64,000 nt of DNA from Streptomyces capillispiralis. GTDB lineage: Bacteria; Actinomycetota; Actinomycetes; Streptomycetales; Streptomycetaceae. The stretch's first letter is position 1, and every line of letters begins with the position of its first letter. The notes beneath the pieces are model-generated. The model did not search any database. It saw only the letters and a list, made by a program, of their open reading frames with translations, and was not told where the DNA came from. Positions 50,727 through 60,008 of this stretch are shown here, piece by piece. A program made the translations under genes and the position numbers. The DNA lies in contig NZ_VIWV01000001.1 in the NCBI RefSeq assembly GCF_007829875.1, forward strand, positions 1,426,001 through 1,490,000. Reading direction: 5' to 3'.

Positions 50727-51760
50727 GCACGTCCAAGGCCCGGCAGACCGTGGCCCCGCTGGTCAAGTTCGGCCTCTTCGCCGTGGTGACGATCCTGGCG
50801 ACGGCGCTGCTCGCCGCCACCATCGTCAACATCTCCTTCGAGCCGCAGCACTCCTACCGGGCGGTGTTCAGCGATGTCACCGGCCTGGAGGAAGGTGACG
50901 ACATCCGGGTCGCCGGGGTGCGCGTCGGCGAGGTGGAGGAGATCAGGATCAAGGACCGCACCCGGGCCGAGATCACCTTCAGCGTCCGCGCCGACCGGCC
51001 GCTGCTGACCACGACCGGCGCGGTGGTGCGCTACCGCAACCTGGTCGGCCGGCGCTACGTCGCGCTCACCGAGGGCGCGGGCAGCGGCACCCGGCTGCGG
51101 CCGGGCGGCACCATCCCGCTGGCGCGGACCCAGCCCGCGCTGGACCTCAACGTGCTGCTGAACGGCTTCAAGCCGCTGTTCGCCGCGCTCAGCCCGGAGG
51201 ACGTCAACAGGCTCGCCACCGACATCGTCCAGACCCTCCAGGGCGAGGGCGGCACGGTGAACAGCCTGCTGGCGCACACCGCGTCGCTCACCACGACGCT
51301 CGCCGACCGCGACGAGCTGATCGGCTCCGTCGTCACCCACCTCAACACGGTCCTCACCACGCTGGACCAGCGCAGCGGCCGGTTCTCCGGGCTGCTGAAG
51401 CAGCTGCGGCGGGTGATCTCCGGGCTGTCCGCCGACCGCAAGCCGCTCGGCGAGTCGCTGGTGGGCATCGGCGACCTCACGGAGGCCACCTCGGGTCTGC
51501 TGAAGGACGCCCGGCCGCCGCTGAAGGACGACATCGCGGAGCTGAACGAGCTGACCGGAACGCTGAACGACAACGAGAAGACGGTGGAGGGCGTGCTGAA
51601 GCGGCTGCCGAACAAGCTCAACGAGCTGACCGGGACGGCGTCCTACGGCTCGTGGTTCAACTTCTATCTGTGCGACTTCGACGGCCGGGTCGTGCTGCCG
51701 GGGAGCGACCGGGTGCTCGAGCCGGGGCTGCACGTGGCACGGGCGAGGTGCGGCGCATGA
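50723..51760 (+). CDS. MCE-family protein 2
   Basis: A 345-residue protein: anchor helix (LVKFGLFAVVTILATALLAATIV), MCE domain (YRAVFSDVTGLEEGDDIRVAGVRVGEVEEI, RNLVGRRYVALTEG), helical CUP1-type region and a WFNFYLCDFDGRVVLPG end, the MceB-type finish. ATG overlaps the previous stop (ATGA). Confidence 0.93.
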   Translation: MSTSKARQTVAPLVKFGLFAVVTILATALLAATIVNISFEPQHSYRAVFSDVTGLEEGDDIRVAGVRVGEVEEIRIKDRTRAEITFSVRADRPLLTTTGAVVRYRNLVGRRYVALTEGAGSGTRLRPGGTIPLARTQPALDLNVLLNGFKPLFAALSPEDVNRLATDIVQTLQGEGGTVNSLLAHTASLTTTLADRDELIGSVVTHLNTVLTTLDQRSGRFSGLLKQLRRVISGLSADRKPLGESLVGIGDLTEATSGLLKDARPPLKDDIAELNELTGTLNDNEKTVEGVLKRLPNKLNELTGTASYGSWFNFYLCDFDGRVVLPGSDRVLEPGLHVARARCGA

Positions 51761-52851
51761 GCACCCGTTTCCTCCCGCGCCGTAGGCGCCGGCCGGAGCC
51801 TTTGATGAAGGTGCGCATCGAGCCTCCGCGCCTGCCGCGACTGCGGCGCCGCACGGGACGCGGGCCCCGGATGAAGCCGTTCCGGGAGCGCAATCCCGTG
51901 ATCATCGGTGCCGTCGGGCTGACCGTCCTCGCCCTGCTGACCGTCGCCGCGTTCCACGCCGACGACCTGCCGCTGATCGGTGGCGGCACCCGCTACAGCG
52001 CGGCGTTCTCCGAGGCGGGCGGGCTGAAGCCCGGCGACGAGGTGCGCATCGCCGGGGTCGAGGTGGGCACGGTGGAGACCGTCGACCTCGACGGCGACCA
52101 CGTCGAGGTGGTCTTCAAGCTGCGCGGCGAACCGGAGTTCGGCCGGGAGACCGGCGCGTCGATCCGGGTGGAGACCATCCTCGGCGCCAAGTACCTCGCC
52201 CTGCACCCCGAGGGCCCCGGGCAGCTCCCGGCGGGCAGCGAGATCCCGCTGCGGCGCACCGTCCCGGCGTACGACGTGGTGGAGGCGTTCAGCGATCTGA
52301 CGACCACCACGGAGGAGGTCGACACCCAGCGGCTGGCGCAGGCGCTGGACACCCTGTCGGCCACCTTCGAGGACTCCCCGGAGGAGGTCCGCGCCTCCAT
52401 CAAGGGGCTGTCGAAGATCTCCCGGACGGTCGCCTCGCGCGACAAGGAGCTCCGCGAACTCCTCGACCGCGCCAACGGCGTCAGCGGCGTACTGGCCGAA
52501 CGCTCGGGCGACTTCAGCGCCATGGTCAAGGACGGCAACGAGCTGTTCAAGGAGATCGGCAAGCGCCGCAAGGCCATCCACAAGCTGCTGACCACCTCCG
52601 CCGAACTCGGCGTCGAACTGTCCGGGCTGGTCGAGGACAACCGTAAGGAGATCGGCCCCGCGCTGAAGAACCTCGACACGTTCGTCAACATGCTGGAACG
52701 CAACCAGAAGAGCCTGGACCGCAGCGTCGCCCTGCTCGCCCCCTACGTCCGGGTCTTCTCCAACACCCTCGGCAACGGCCGCTGGTTCGACAGCTACATC
52801 CAGAACCTGGTCGCGGCACCCGTGGCGCCCAGGACGGGAGGCACCCCGTGA
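51757..52851 (+). CDS. MCE-family protein 3
   Basis: A 364-residue protein with a longer, very basic cytoplasmic N-terminus of about 45 residues (RFLPRRRRRPEP, RLPRLRRRTGRGPRMK), anchor helix (VIIGAVGLTVLALLTVAAF), MCE domain (YSAAFSEAGGLKPGDEVRIAGVEVGTVETV, ETILGAKYLALHPEG) and a helical region ending NGRWFDSYIQNLV, as in MceC. Coupled by ATGA. Confidence 0.93.
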   Translation: MSTRFLPRRRRRPEPLMKVRIEPPRLPRLRRRTGRGPRMKPFRERNPVIIGAVGLTVLALLTVAAFHADDLPLIGGGTRYSAAFSEAGGLKPGDEVRIAGVEVGTVETVDLDGDHVEVVFKLRGEPEFGRETGASIRVETILGAKYLALHPEGPGQLPAGSEIPLRRTVPAYDVVEAFSDLTTTTEEVDTQRLAQALDTLSATFEDSPEEVRASIKGLSKISRTVASRDKELRELLDRANGVSGVLAERSGDFSAMVKDGNELFKEIGKRRKAIHKLLTTSAELGVELSGLVEDNRKEIGPALKNLDTFVNMLERNQKSLDRSVALLAPYVRVFSNTLGNGRWFDSYIQNLVAAPVAPRTGGTP

Positions 52852-53960
52852 GGAAACGCATCGCGCTGGTCACCGCCCTGGCCCTGGTCGCCGCGCTCAC
52901 CTACGCGCTGTGGCCGCGCCCCGGCACCGTGCGCGTCACCGCGTACTTCCCCCGCACGGTCGGCATCTACCCCGGCTCCGACGTGCGGGTGCTGGGCGTG
53001 CGGATCGGCGAGGTCGGGAAGATCGTGCCCGAGGGCGGCCGGGTGCGGGTGGAGCTGGAGTTCGACGAGGACCGCCGGGTCCCGGCGGACGCACAGGCCG
53101 CGATCATCAACTCCTCGGTGGTCAGCGACCGTTACGTGCAGCTGCTGCCGGTGTACCGCAAGGGCCCGGCGCTGCGCGACGGCGACGTCATCCCCGAGTC
53201 GCGCACGGCCGTCCCCGTCGAACTGGACCGGATCTTCGACAGCCTGCACACCACGGCCGAGGCGCTCGGCCCCGAGGGCGCCAACAAGGACGGCGCGCTG
53301 TCCCGGCTGCTCGGCGTGAGCGCCGACAACCTCGACGGCCAGGGCGAGAACCTGCACCGGACCGTCGAGGACCTGGCGGACGCGGCCGGCACCCTCTCCG
53401 ACGGCCGGGGCGACCTGTTCGGGACCGTGCGCAACCTCCAGGTGTTCACCTCGGCGCTGGCCGCCGACGACAAGGAGGTGCGGGCGTTCAACACCAGCCT
53501 CGCCGAGGTCGCCGAGCAGCTCGCCGGGGAGCGCGAGGACCTCGCGGCGGCGCTGAAGAACCTCGGGACGGCCCTCGGCGACGTGTCCGACTTCGTGAGG
53601 AAGAACAAGAAGTCGCTGACGTCGAACGTGGAGGGACTGAGCAAGGTCACCAAGGTGCTGGTCACCCAGCGGGCCGCGCTGGAGGAACTGCTGGAGGTCG
53701 CCCCGACCGGCCTGTCCAACCTGCAGAACGCCTACAACCCCTCCTCCGGCACCCTCGACACCCGCAACAACCCCGACCACCCGCAGGACCCGGCCGCCCT
53801 GCTCTGCTCCCTGCTGCGGACCACCGGCGACGAGGGCGGCGAGAACCCCGACTGCGAGGAGCTGGAGCGGCTCTTCGACTCCCTGCCCGAACTGCCGCGG
53901 GCGCCGGCGTCCGGCTCGGTCGACCGCACCCTCGGCGGGATCCTGGAGGCCGACGCATGA
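52848..53960 (+). CDS. MCE-family protein 4
   Basis: A 370-residue protein with signal/anchor (IALVTALALVAALTYALW), MCE domain (VTAYFPRTVGIYPGSDVRVLGVRIGEVGKIVPEG, NSSVVSDRYVQLLPVY), and helical repeats followed by a GLSNLQNAYNPSSGTLDTRNN segment typical of MceD. GTG start within ATGA/GTGA coupling. Confidence 0.93.
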   Translation: MRKRIALVTALALVAALTYALWPRPGTVRVTAYFPRTVGIYPGSDVRVLGVRIGEVGKIVPEGGRVRVELEFDEDRRVPADAQAAIINSSVVSDRYVQLLPVYRKGPALRDGDVIPESRTAVPVELDRIFDSLHTTAEALGPEGANKDGALSRLLGVSADNLDGQGENLHRTVEDLADAAGTLSDGRGDLFGTVRNLQVFTSALAADDKEVRAFNTSLAEVAEQLAGEREDLAAALKNLGTALGDVSDFVRKNKKSLTSNVEGLSKVTKVLVTQRAALEELLEVAPTGLSNLQNAYNPSSGTLDTRNNPDHPQDPAALLCSLLRTTGDEGGENPDCEELERLFDSLPELPRAPASGSVDRTLGGILEADA

Positions 53961-55270
53961 GCGCACGAGACACCGGCGTCCGGCCCTTGGGGGCACGGCG
54001 CCGCACCGGCGCCGCCGTCTGGGCGGCGGCGGGCACCCTGCTGCTGTCCGGCTGCGAGTTCAACGGCTGGCACGACGTGCCGCTGCCCGGCGGCGCCGCC
54101 GCCGACGACCGCGCCTTCCACGTCACCGTCGAGTTCCGGGACGTGATGGACCTGGTGCCGCAGTCCTCGGTGAAGGTCGACGACGTCACCGTGGGCGCGG
54201 TGGAGAAGGTCGAACTGGACGGCTGGCACGCCCGGGTGCGGCTGCGGGTCGCCGACTCGGTGAAGCTGCCCGCCAACGCCGTCGCCGAACTGCGGCAGAC
54301 CAGCATGCTCGGCGAGAAGTACGTGGCGCTGTCCGCGCCCGCCGGCACCGCGCCCGTGGGACGCCTCGCCGACGGGGACCGCATCCCGCTGTCCCGCAGC
54401 GGCCGCAACCCGGAGATCGAGGAGGTGCTGTCCGCGCTGTCGGCGCTGCTCAACGGCGGCGGAGTGGCCCAGCTGAAGACCATCACGGTCGAGCTGAACA
54501 AGGCCCTGGACGGCCGGGAGAACCGGGTGAAGTCGCTGCTGAAGGAGCTCGACACCTTCCTCGGCGGCCTGGACGGGCAGCGCGAGGAGATCGTCCGCGC
54601 GCTGGAGGGCATCGACCGGCTGGCCAAGCGGCTCGGCAGGGAGAAGAAGACCATCGCGGACGCGGTCGACACCATGCCGCCGGCCCTGAAGGTCCTCGCC
54701 GACCAGCGCCGCGACCTGACGAAGATGCTGACGGCGCTGTCGAAGCTCGGCACGGCCGGCACCCGGGTCGTCAACGCCTCCCGCGACGACATGGTCGCCA
54801 ACCTCGAACGGCTCCGGCCGATCCTCCAGCAGCTGAACAAGGCGGGCGACGACCTGCCCAACTCCCTGGAGCTGCTGACCACCTACCCGTTCCCGCGCAA
54901 TGTCACGGACGCGATCAAGGGCGACTACGTCAACCTCCAGATCACCGCCGACCTCGATCTGTCGCACATCTACGGCAACCTGGCCGACGAGCCCGGCGAG
55001 GACGAGGCCGGGCCGCGGCCGCCGGACACCCCGGACCTGCCGGACGTGCCGGAGCTGCCCGGCGTGCCCGAGGTGCCGGACGTCCCGCTGCCCGGCCCGT
55101 CCGCCCCCGCCCTGCCCGACGCGCCCACCGCGCCGTCGTCGCCCGGGGGCGGCGGCCCGCTGTGCCCGCCGGTGTGCACCGCCGGCTTCGGCGACGGGGA
55201 CACCCGCCGTCTGCCGCCGGGGACCGACCTGGCGCTGGCCGAGCTGATGCTGAAGGGGATGCAGCCGTGA
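53957..55270 (+). CDS. MCE-family lipoprotein 5 (LprK/MceE-like)
   Basis: A 437-residue MCE lipoprotein: lipobox LLSGC within the first 33 residues, MCE domain (FHVTVEFRDVMDLVPQSSVKVDDVTVGAVEKVELDG, TSMLGEKYVALSAP), helical region, the conserved LTTYPFPRNVTDAIKGDYVNLQITADLDLS, then a Pro/Leu/Asp low-complexity stretch (PDLPDVPELPGVPEVPDVPLPGP) and a small Cys pair. In actinobacteria the fifth MCE protein is the lipoprotein. ATGA coupling. Confidence 0.94.
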   Translation: MSARDTGVRPLGARRRTGAAVWAAAGTLLLSGCEFNGWHDVPLPGGAAADDRAFHVTVEFRDVMDLVPQSSVKVDDVTVGAVEKVELDGWHARVRLRVADSVKLPANAVAELRQTSMLGEKYVALSAPAGTAPVGRLADGDRIPLSRSGRNPEIEEVLSALSALLNGGGVAQLKTITVELNKALDGRENRVKSLLKELDTFLGGLDGQREEIVRALEGIDRLAKRLGREKKTIADAVDTMPPALKVLADQRRDLTKMLTALSKLGTAGTRVVNASRDDMVANLERLRPILQQLNKAGDDLPNSLELLTTYPFPRNVTDAIKGDYVNLQITADLDLSHIYGNLADEPGEDEAGPRPPDTPDLPDVPELPGVPEVPDVPLPGPSAPALPDAPTAPSSPGGGGPLCPPVCTAGFGDGDTRRLPPGTDLALAELMLKGMQP

Positions 55271-56547
55271 TCACCACAACGGTCAGGGCCCAGTTGCTGG
55301 CGTTCGCCACCGTCACCGCGGTGGGCGTGACGTACGTGGGCACCGAGTACACCGGTCTCGCGGACACCCTCCTCGATCGCGGGTACACCGTCCGGGCCCA
55401 GTTCACCGGCTCCGGCGGGATCTTCTCCGGCGCCGAGGTCACCTACCGGGGCGTGCCGGTGGGCCGGGTGGGCGCGATGCGGCTGACCGGTGACGGTGTG
55501 TCGGTGGCGCTGGAGATCGACGACGAGGCACCGCGCATCCCGGCCGACACGGTGGCCGTGGTGGCGAACCGGTCGGCGGTGGGCGAACAGTACGTCGACC
55601 TCCAGCCGCGCCGCGACGGCGGGCCGTACCTGCTCGACGGCGCCTCGATCCCGCGCGAGCGCACCCGGGTGCCGCTGCCCACCACCGATCTCGTGGTCGG
55701 CCTGGACCGCCTGGTGAACTCGGTCGGCAAGGACGACCTGCGCACCACCGTCGACGAGCTGGGCAAGGCGTTCGCCGGCACCGGGCCGCACCTGGGCCGG
55801 CTGGTCGACTCGGGCAACGCGCTGGTGGAGTCGGCGTCCGAGGCCCTGCCGGAGACGGTGGCACTGATCGAGGACTCGCGCACGGTGCTCAAGACCCAGG
55901 CCGACCAGGGCTCGGCCATCAAGGCGTTCTCCCGTGATCTGGCGGCGCTCACCGCGCAGTTGAAGTCGAGCGACGGCGATCTGCGCCGGCTCATCGGGAA
56001 CGCGACACCGGCCGCGGTGGAGATCAACTCGCTGCTGAAGTCCACCGGGTCGAGCGTGCCGGTGCTGCTCGCCAACCTGATCAGCGGCGGCCGGGTCACC
56101 GTGGCGCGGCTGCCCGGTGTGGAGCAGGCGCTGGTGACGTTCCCCGTGGTGGTGTCGGGCAGTTACACGGTCGTCCCCGGCGACGGCACGACCCACTTCG
56201 GAATGGTCCTCAACGCCGACGACCCGCCCGCGTGCACCCGTGGCTACGACACCCGGCGCCGCGACCCGGCCGACACCGGCACGCGCGGCGCGAACACCGG
56301 CGCCCACTGCGCCGAGCCGCGCGGCAGCGACACCTCGGTGCGCGGCGCGCAGAACGCCCCCGGCTCCTCCTCCCGTTCGGGCGGGGCGCAACCGGCGGCG
56401 CACGTCACCCCGTACGACCCGGCGACCGGCATCGCGGCCGGACCGGACGGAAGGCCCGTCGAGATCGGCTCGACCGGCGGCGAACAGAGCATGTTCGGAA
56501 AGGAGTCGTGGCAATGGCTGCTCGTCGGACCGATGGCACGGGCATGA
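55267..56547 (+). CDS. MCE-family protein 6
   Basis: A 426-residue protein, MceF-like: anchor (TVRAQLLAFATVTAVGVTYVGTEY), MCE domain (YTVRAQFTGSGGIFSGAEVTYRGVPVGRVGAMRL, ANRSAVGEQYVDLQPR), helical region and TFPVVVSGSYTVVPGDGTTHFGMVLNADDPPACTRGY, the usual sixth-protein ending, then a low-complexity tail. GTG 55267 overlaps the lipoprotein stop. Confidence 0.93.
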   Translation: MITTTVRAQLLAFATVTAVGVTYVGTEYTGLADTLLDRGYTVRAQFTGSGGIFSGAEVTYRGVPVGRVGAMRLTGDGVSVALEIDDEAPRIPADTVAVVANRSAVGEQYVDLQPRRDGGPYLLDGASIPRERTRVPLPTTDLVVGLDRLVNSVGKDDLRTTVDELGKAFAGTGPHLGRLVDSGNALVESASEALPETVALIEDSRTVLKTQADQGSAIKAFSRDLAALTAQLKSSDGDLRRLIGNATPAAVEINSLLKSTGSSVPVLLANLISGGRVTVARLPGVEQALVTFPVVVSGSYTVVPGDGTTHFGMVLNADDPPACTRGYDTRRRDPADTGTRGANTGAHCAEPRGSDTSVRGAQNAPGSSSRSGGAQPAAHVTPYDPATGIAAGPDGRPVEIGSTGGEQSMFGKESWQWLLVGPMARA

Positions 56548-57068
56548 GCGGACGGATACGCGCGGGGGCCCGGCGCCTGGCGCGGGCGGGGCGCTCCCGG
56601 GCGGTGGCGGCGGGTCTCGCCGCGGCGACCGTCCTGACCACCGGGGCGGCACTGTGGCTCGCTCTCGGGGTGCAGGAACAGCGGGAGACCGAGCAGCGGC
56701 GCCAGGACGTGCTGGCCGCGGCCCGCCAGTCGGCGCTCAACTTCACCTCGCTCGACTACCGGCACTACGCGCGCGACAGCGCCGATGTCCTCGAGGGCGC
56801 CACGGGCGACTTCCGCGAGGAGTTCGCCGCGCAGACCGAGCAGCTGACGAAGCTGGTCGCGCAGAACAAGTCCGTGTCCGAGGGGCAGGTGCTCGAAGCG
56901 GGCATCGTCCGGTCCGACGCGCGGTCGGCCCGGGTGCTGGTGGTCGCCGACAGCAAGGTGACCAACACCGCCGTGCCCGAGGGCGAGGCACGCACCTACC
57001 GGCTGCAGCTCGACCTGGTGCACCGGGACGGACGGTGGCTGACCTCCGGCGTCGAGTTCGTCGGCTGA
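56514..57068 (+). CDS. Mce-associated membrane protein 1
   Basis: A 184-residue single-pass protein: basic N-terminus, helix (AVAAGLAAATVLTTGAALWLAL) and an extracytoplasmic domain of the NTF2-like Mce-associated type (RQDVLAAARQSALNFTSLDYRHYARDSADVLEGATGDFREEFAAQTEQLTKLV). ATG 56514 follows AAGGAG; a second start at 56544 would give the ATGA coupling used elsewhere in this operon and is a fair alternative. Confidence 0.9.
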   Translation: MAARRTDGTGMSGRIRAGARRLARAGRSRAVAAGLAAATVLTTGAALWLALGVQEQRETEQRRQDVLAAARQSALNFTSLDYRHYARDSADVLEGATGDFREEFAAQTEQLTKLVAQNKSVSEGQVLEAGIVRSDARSARVLVVADSKVTNTAVPEGEARTYRLQLDLVHRDGRWLTSGVEFVG

Positions 57069-57094
57069 CCCGCGACACACCGAGGAGCAGGACC

Positions 57095-58003
57095 ATGAGC
57101 AACCCGAGCACCCGGGTGCGCGGCGCCGGCACGCCCGCCCGCCGCACCCTGGCCGCCGCCGCCCGCGCCGCGGCCAAGCGCACGGAACGTACGGAAGGCG
57201 GGGAACGTACGGGAGGCGCGGAGCGCACCGGAGGCACGGAGCGCACCGGACGTACTGCGGTGCCCACCCGTCGCCCCGAGCGCACCGAGCCTGCGCGGCG
57301 GACGGGGACGGACGGTGACGGCTCGCCGGCCGACGGCCCGCCCGCCGACCCGCTGTCCGGCCGCACCGTGGTGATCGAGCCCCCCGACGGCTGGGACGAC
57401 CCGCCCGAGCCGTCCCCGGCCCCCGACGAGGACGAGCCCCGGGCGGAGGACCCCGCCGAGCCGGCCGGCTCCCCCGCGCGGCGGCCGGGACAGGGCGTCC
57501 GGCCGCGGCGCGGGCTGTACGCCGCGCTCCTGGCGCTGCTCCTGGTGGCCGGCCTGGTCGCGGTGGCCGTGCTCGGCCTGCACTACCGCGACGCCCGGCG
57601 GACGGAGGCGGCGCGGGACGAGGCGCTGGCCGCCGCGCGCGAGGCGGCGCCGGTGGTGCTGTCGTACGACCACCGGCACCTGGACCGGGACTTCTCCCGG
57701 GCCCTGGCCCAGCTGACCGGGGACTTCCGCGAGGAGTACCGCAGGACCACGAAGACCGTGGTCGCCCCGACCGCGGCGAAGTACAGGGGCACGGTGAAGG
57801 CGACGGTCGTGGCGCCGCCCGGCGGTGCCCCCGCCGCGTCCGTGGTGTCCGCCGCGCCGGACCGGGTCGTGGTGCTGCTCTTCGTCAACCAGGTCACCGA
57901 GAGCACCCAGGTCACCGGGCCCCGGCTGGATCTGAACCGGGTCCGGATGACGCTCAGCCGCACGTCGCAGGGGTGGAAGGTGAGCGCCGTCGACGCGCTG
58001 TGA
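57095..58003 (+). CDS. Mce-associated membrane protein 2 with repeat-rich cytoplasmic tail
   Basis: A 302-residue protein. The first 150 residues are cytoplasmic low complexity: Arg/Ala, then ERTGG-type repeats from near-identical 15-bp DNA units around 57181-57255, then Pro/Asp/Glu. A helix follows (LYAALLALLLVAGLVAVAVLGL) and an Mce-associated domain (AREAAPVVLSYDHRHLDRDFSRALAQLTGDFREEYRRTTKTVVAPTAAKY). Same architecture as the gene before it, with a longer tail. Ribosome site GAGGAGC. Confidence 0.9.
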   Translation: MSNPSTRVRGAGTPARRTLAAAARAAAKRTERTEGGERTGGAERTGGTERTGRTAVPTRRPERTEPARRTGTDGDGSPADGPPADPLSGRTVVIEPPDGWDDPPEPSPAPDEDEPRAEDPAEPAGSPARRPGQGVRPRRGLYAALLALLLVAGLVAVAVLGLHYRDARRTEAARDEALAAAREAAPVVLSYDHRHLDRDFSRALAQLTGDFREEYRRTTKTVVAPTAAKYRGTVKATVVAPPGGAPAASVVSAAPDRVVVLLFVNQVTESTQVTGPRLDLNRVRMTLSRTSQGWKVSAVDAL

Positions 58004-58029
58004 GCAGTCCTCCCCACCGGCACGCCCCC

Positions 58030-58054
58030 GCGCCCCCGCGCGGGGGCGCTTTTT
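58030..58054 (+). terminator. Rho-independent terminator of the mce operon
   Basis: GCGCCCCCG/CGGGGGCGC stem (58030-58049) directly followed by TTTTT (58050-58054). The clearest intrinsic terminator in the window; it ends the operon that begins at 46952. Confidence 0.85.
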
Positions 58055-58065
58055 CGTGGCCGCTC

Positions 58066-58130
58066 TTGACAGCCCCTTCTCCTCCCGGGCAATCTTCCAG
58101 TACGCAGAAACAAACTTCCGCAATACGGAA
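58066..58130 (+). promoter_or_regulatory. hyi promoter with paired 15-bp operators (motif A)
   Basis: TTGACA (58066-58071) and CAATCT (58090-58095) are 18 bp apart. Operators TTCCAGTACGCAGAA (58095-58109) and TTCCGCAATACGGAA (58116-58130) follow, 21 bp apart. The second is the best copy in the window, with arms TTCCG/CGGAA. The first overlaps the transcription start. Confidence 0.75.
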
Positions 58131-58152
58131 TCACTGGGAGGGGCGCGACCCG

Positions 58153-58983
58153 ATGGGATTCGCCGACCAGCGCTACAACGTCAATCTGTCGATCCTCTTC
58201 ACGGAGCTGCCGCTCCTGGAGCGCCCGGCGGCCGCCGCCGCGGCCGGCTTCGGCGCGGTCGAGCTGTGGTGGCCCTGGGTCGAGTCCCCCACCCCCGGGC
58301 GGTCCGAGCTGGACGCCCTGCGCGGGGCGATCGAGGACGCGGGCGTACGGCTCACCGGGCTGAACTTCTACGCCGGACGGCTGCCCGGCCCCGACCGCGG
58401 CGCGCTGTCCGTGCCCGGCGAGGAGTCGGAGCGGTTCCGCGCCAACATCGACGTGGCCGCCGCTTTCGCCGAGTCCCTCGGCTGCGGGGCCCTCAACGCG
58501 CTGTACGGCAACCGGATCGACGGCGTGGACCCGGCCGAGCAGGACGCGCTCGCGCTGGAGAACCTGGCCCTCGCGGCCCGGGCCGCCGACCGGATCGGCG
58601 CCGTCCTGCTGGTCGAGGCGCTGAACCGGACCGAGTCCCCCCGGTACCCGCTGGTGTCGGCGCCGGCCGCCGTGGACGTCGTCGACCAGGTGAACGCCGC
58701 CACCGGGCTGGACAACGCCCGCTTCCTGATGGACCTCTACCACCTGGCCATGAACGGCGAGGACCTGCCGCGGGTCATCGAGCGGTTCGCCGCGAGGACC
58801 GGCCATGTGCAGATCGCCGACCGTCCCGGCCGCGGCGCCCCGGGCACCGGCTCCCTCCCGCTGGAGGACCTGCTCGACCGGCTCCGCGAGGCCGGATACG
58901 CCGGCTGGGTCGGCCTGGAGTACAAGCCCGGCGACCGCCCGAGCGCCGAGGCCTTCGACTGGCTGCCCCGCGAGGCCCGCTGA
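58153..58983 (+). CDS. hyi: Hydroxypyruvate isomerase
   Basis: A 276-residue TIM-barrel isomerase: NVNLSILFTELPLLERPAAAAAAGFGAVELWWPW, catalytic Glu in LLVEALN, metal ligands in MDLYH and HVQIADRPGRGAPGTG, and the second catalytic Glu in VGLEYKP. It interconverts hydroxypyruvate and tartronate semialdehyde. ATG 58153 follows GAGGGGCG. Co-transcribed with glxR, 32 bp downstream, under a promoter with paired motif A. Confidence 0.95.
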   Translation: MGFADQRYNVNLSILFTELPLLERPAAAAAAGFGAVELWWPWVESPTPGRSELDALRGAIEDAGVRLTGLNFYAGRLPGPDRGALSVPGEESERFRANIDVAAAFAESLGCGALNALYGNRIDGVDPAEQDALALENLALAARAADRIGAVLLVEALNRTESPRYPLVSAPAAVDVVDQVNAATGLDNARFLMDLYHLAMNGEDLPRVIERFAARTGHVQIADRPGRGAPGTGSLPLEDLLDRLREAGYAGWVGLEYKPGDRPSAEAFDWLPREAR

Positions 58984-59015
58984 CCACCACCCCCGCACCG
59001 AGAGGCACCCTCACC

Positions 59016-59909
59016 ATGAGCAACAACCTCCCCAAGGTCTCCTGGATCGGCCTCGGCATCATGGGCTCCCCCATGTCCGAGAACCTGATCAAGGCGGGGT
59101 ACGACGTCACCGGCTACACCCTGGAGCAGGAGAAGCTGGACCGGCTGACCGCCGCCGGCGGCACCGCCGCCCGCTCCCTCGCCGAGGCGGTGCGGGACGC
59201 GGACGTGATCATCACCATGGTCCCGGCGTCCCCGCAGGTCGAGGCCATCGCCTACGGCCCCGACGGCATCCTGGAGAACGCCCGGTCCGGGGCCCTGCTG
59301 ATCGACATGTCCTCGATCACCCCGCAGACCTCGGTCGATCTGGCCGTCGCCGCACGGGACAAGGGCATCCGGGTGCTCGACGCCCCGGTGTCGGGTGGCG
59401 AGGCGGGCGCCGTCGAGGCGGTGCTGTCCATCATGGCCGGCGGTGATCAGGCCGACTTCGACGAGGCCAGGCCGCTCTTCGAGGCGCTGGGGAAGACGAT
59501 CGTGCGGTGCGGCCCGCACGGCTCCGGCCAGACCGTGAAGGCCGCCAACCAGCTGATCGTCGCCGTGAACATCCAGGCGTGCGCCGAGGCCGTGGTCTTC
59601 CTGGAGAGGTCCGGCGTGGACCTGGCGGCGGCCCTGGACGTGCTGAACGGCGGCCTGGCCGGTTCGACCGTGCTGACCCGCAAGAAAGGCGCCTTCCTGA
59701 ACCGGGACTTCACGCCGGGCTTCCGCGTCGACCTGCACCACAAGGACATGGGCATCGTCACGGACGCCGCCCGCACCGTCGGCGCGGCCCTGCCCGTCGG
59801 CGCGGTGGTCGCGCAACTGGTCGCGAGCCTGCGGGCCCAGGGCGACGGCGGCCTGGACCACTCCGCCCTGCTGCGCGGGGTCGAGCGTCTGTCCGGCGCC
59901 CGGGTCTGA
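59016..59909 (+). CDS. glxR: Tartronate semialdehyde reductase (2-hydroxy-3-oxopropionate reductase)
   Basis: A 297-residue beta-hydroxyacid dehydrogenase: NAD(P) loop GLGIMGSPM at 12-20, substrate loop DAPVSGGEAGA at 122-132, and catalytic K175 in GQTVKAANQLIVAVNIQA. It reduces tartronate semialdehyde, made by glyoxylate carboligase, to D-glycerate. Second gene of the hyi-glxR operon. ATG 59016 follows GAGAGGCACC. Confidence 0.95.
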   Translation: MSNNLPKVSWIGLGIMGSPMSENLIKAGYDVTGYTLEQEKLDRLTAAGGTAARSLAEAVRDADVIITMVPASPQVEAIAYGPDGILENARSGALLIDMSSITPQTSVDLAVAARDKGIRVLDAPVSGGEAGAVEAVLSIMAGGDQADFDEARPLFEALGKTIVRCGPHGSGQTVKAANQLIVAVNIQACAEAVVFLERSGVDLAAALDVLNGGLAGSTVLTRKKGAFLNRDFTPGFRVDLHHKDMGIVTDAARTVGAALPVGAVVAQLVASLRAQGDGGLDHSALLRGVERLSGARV

Positions 59910-60008
59910 GCCCCGCCCCACCCCGAGACCCCGGGCGGTGCCGGCGCCGACATCTGTCCTGTCGCGCCCAAGGCGGCGGCGCCGCCCGGGACCCATCCTG
60001 CCCACCCG

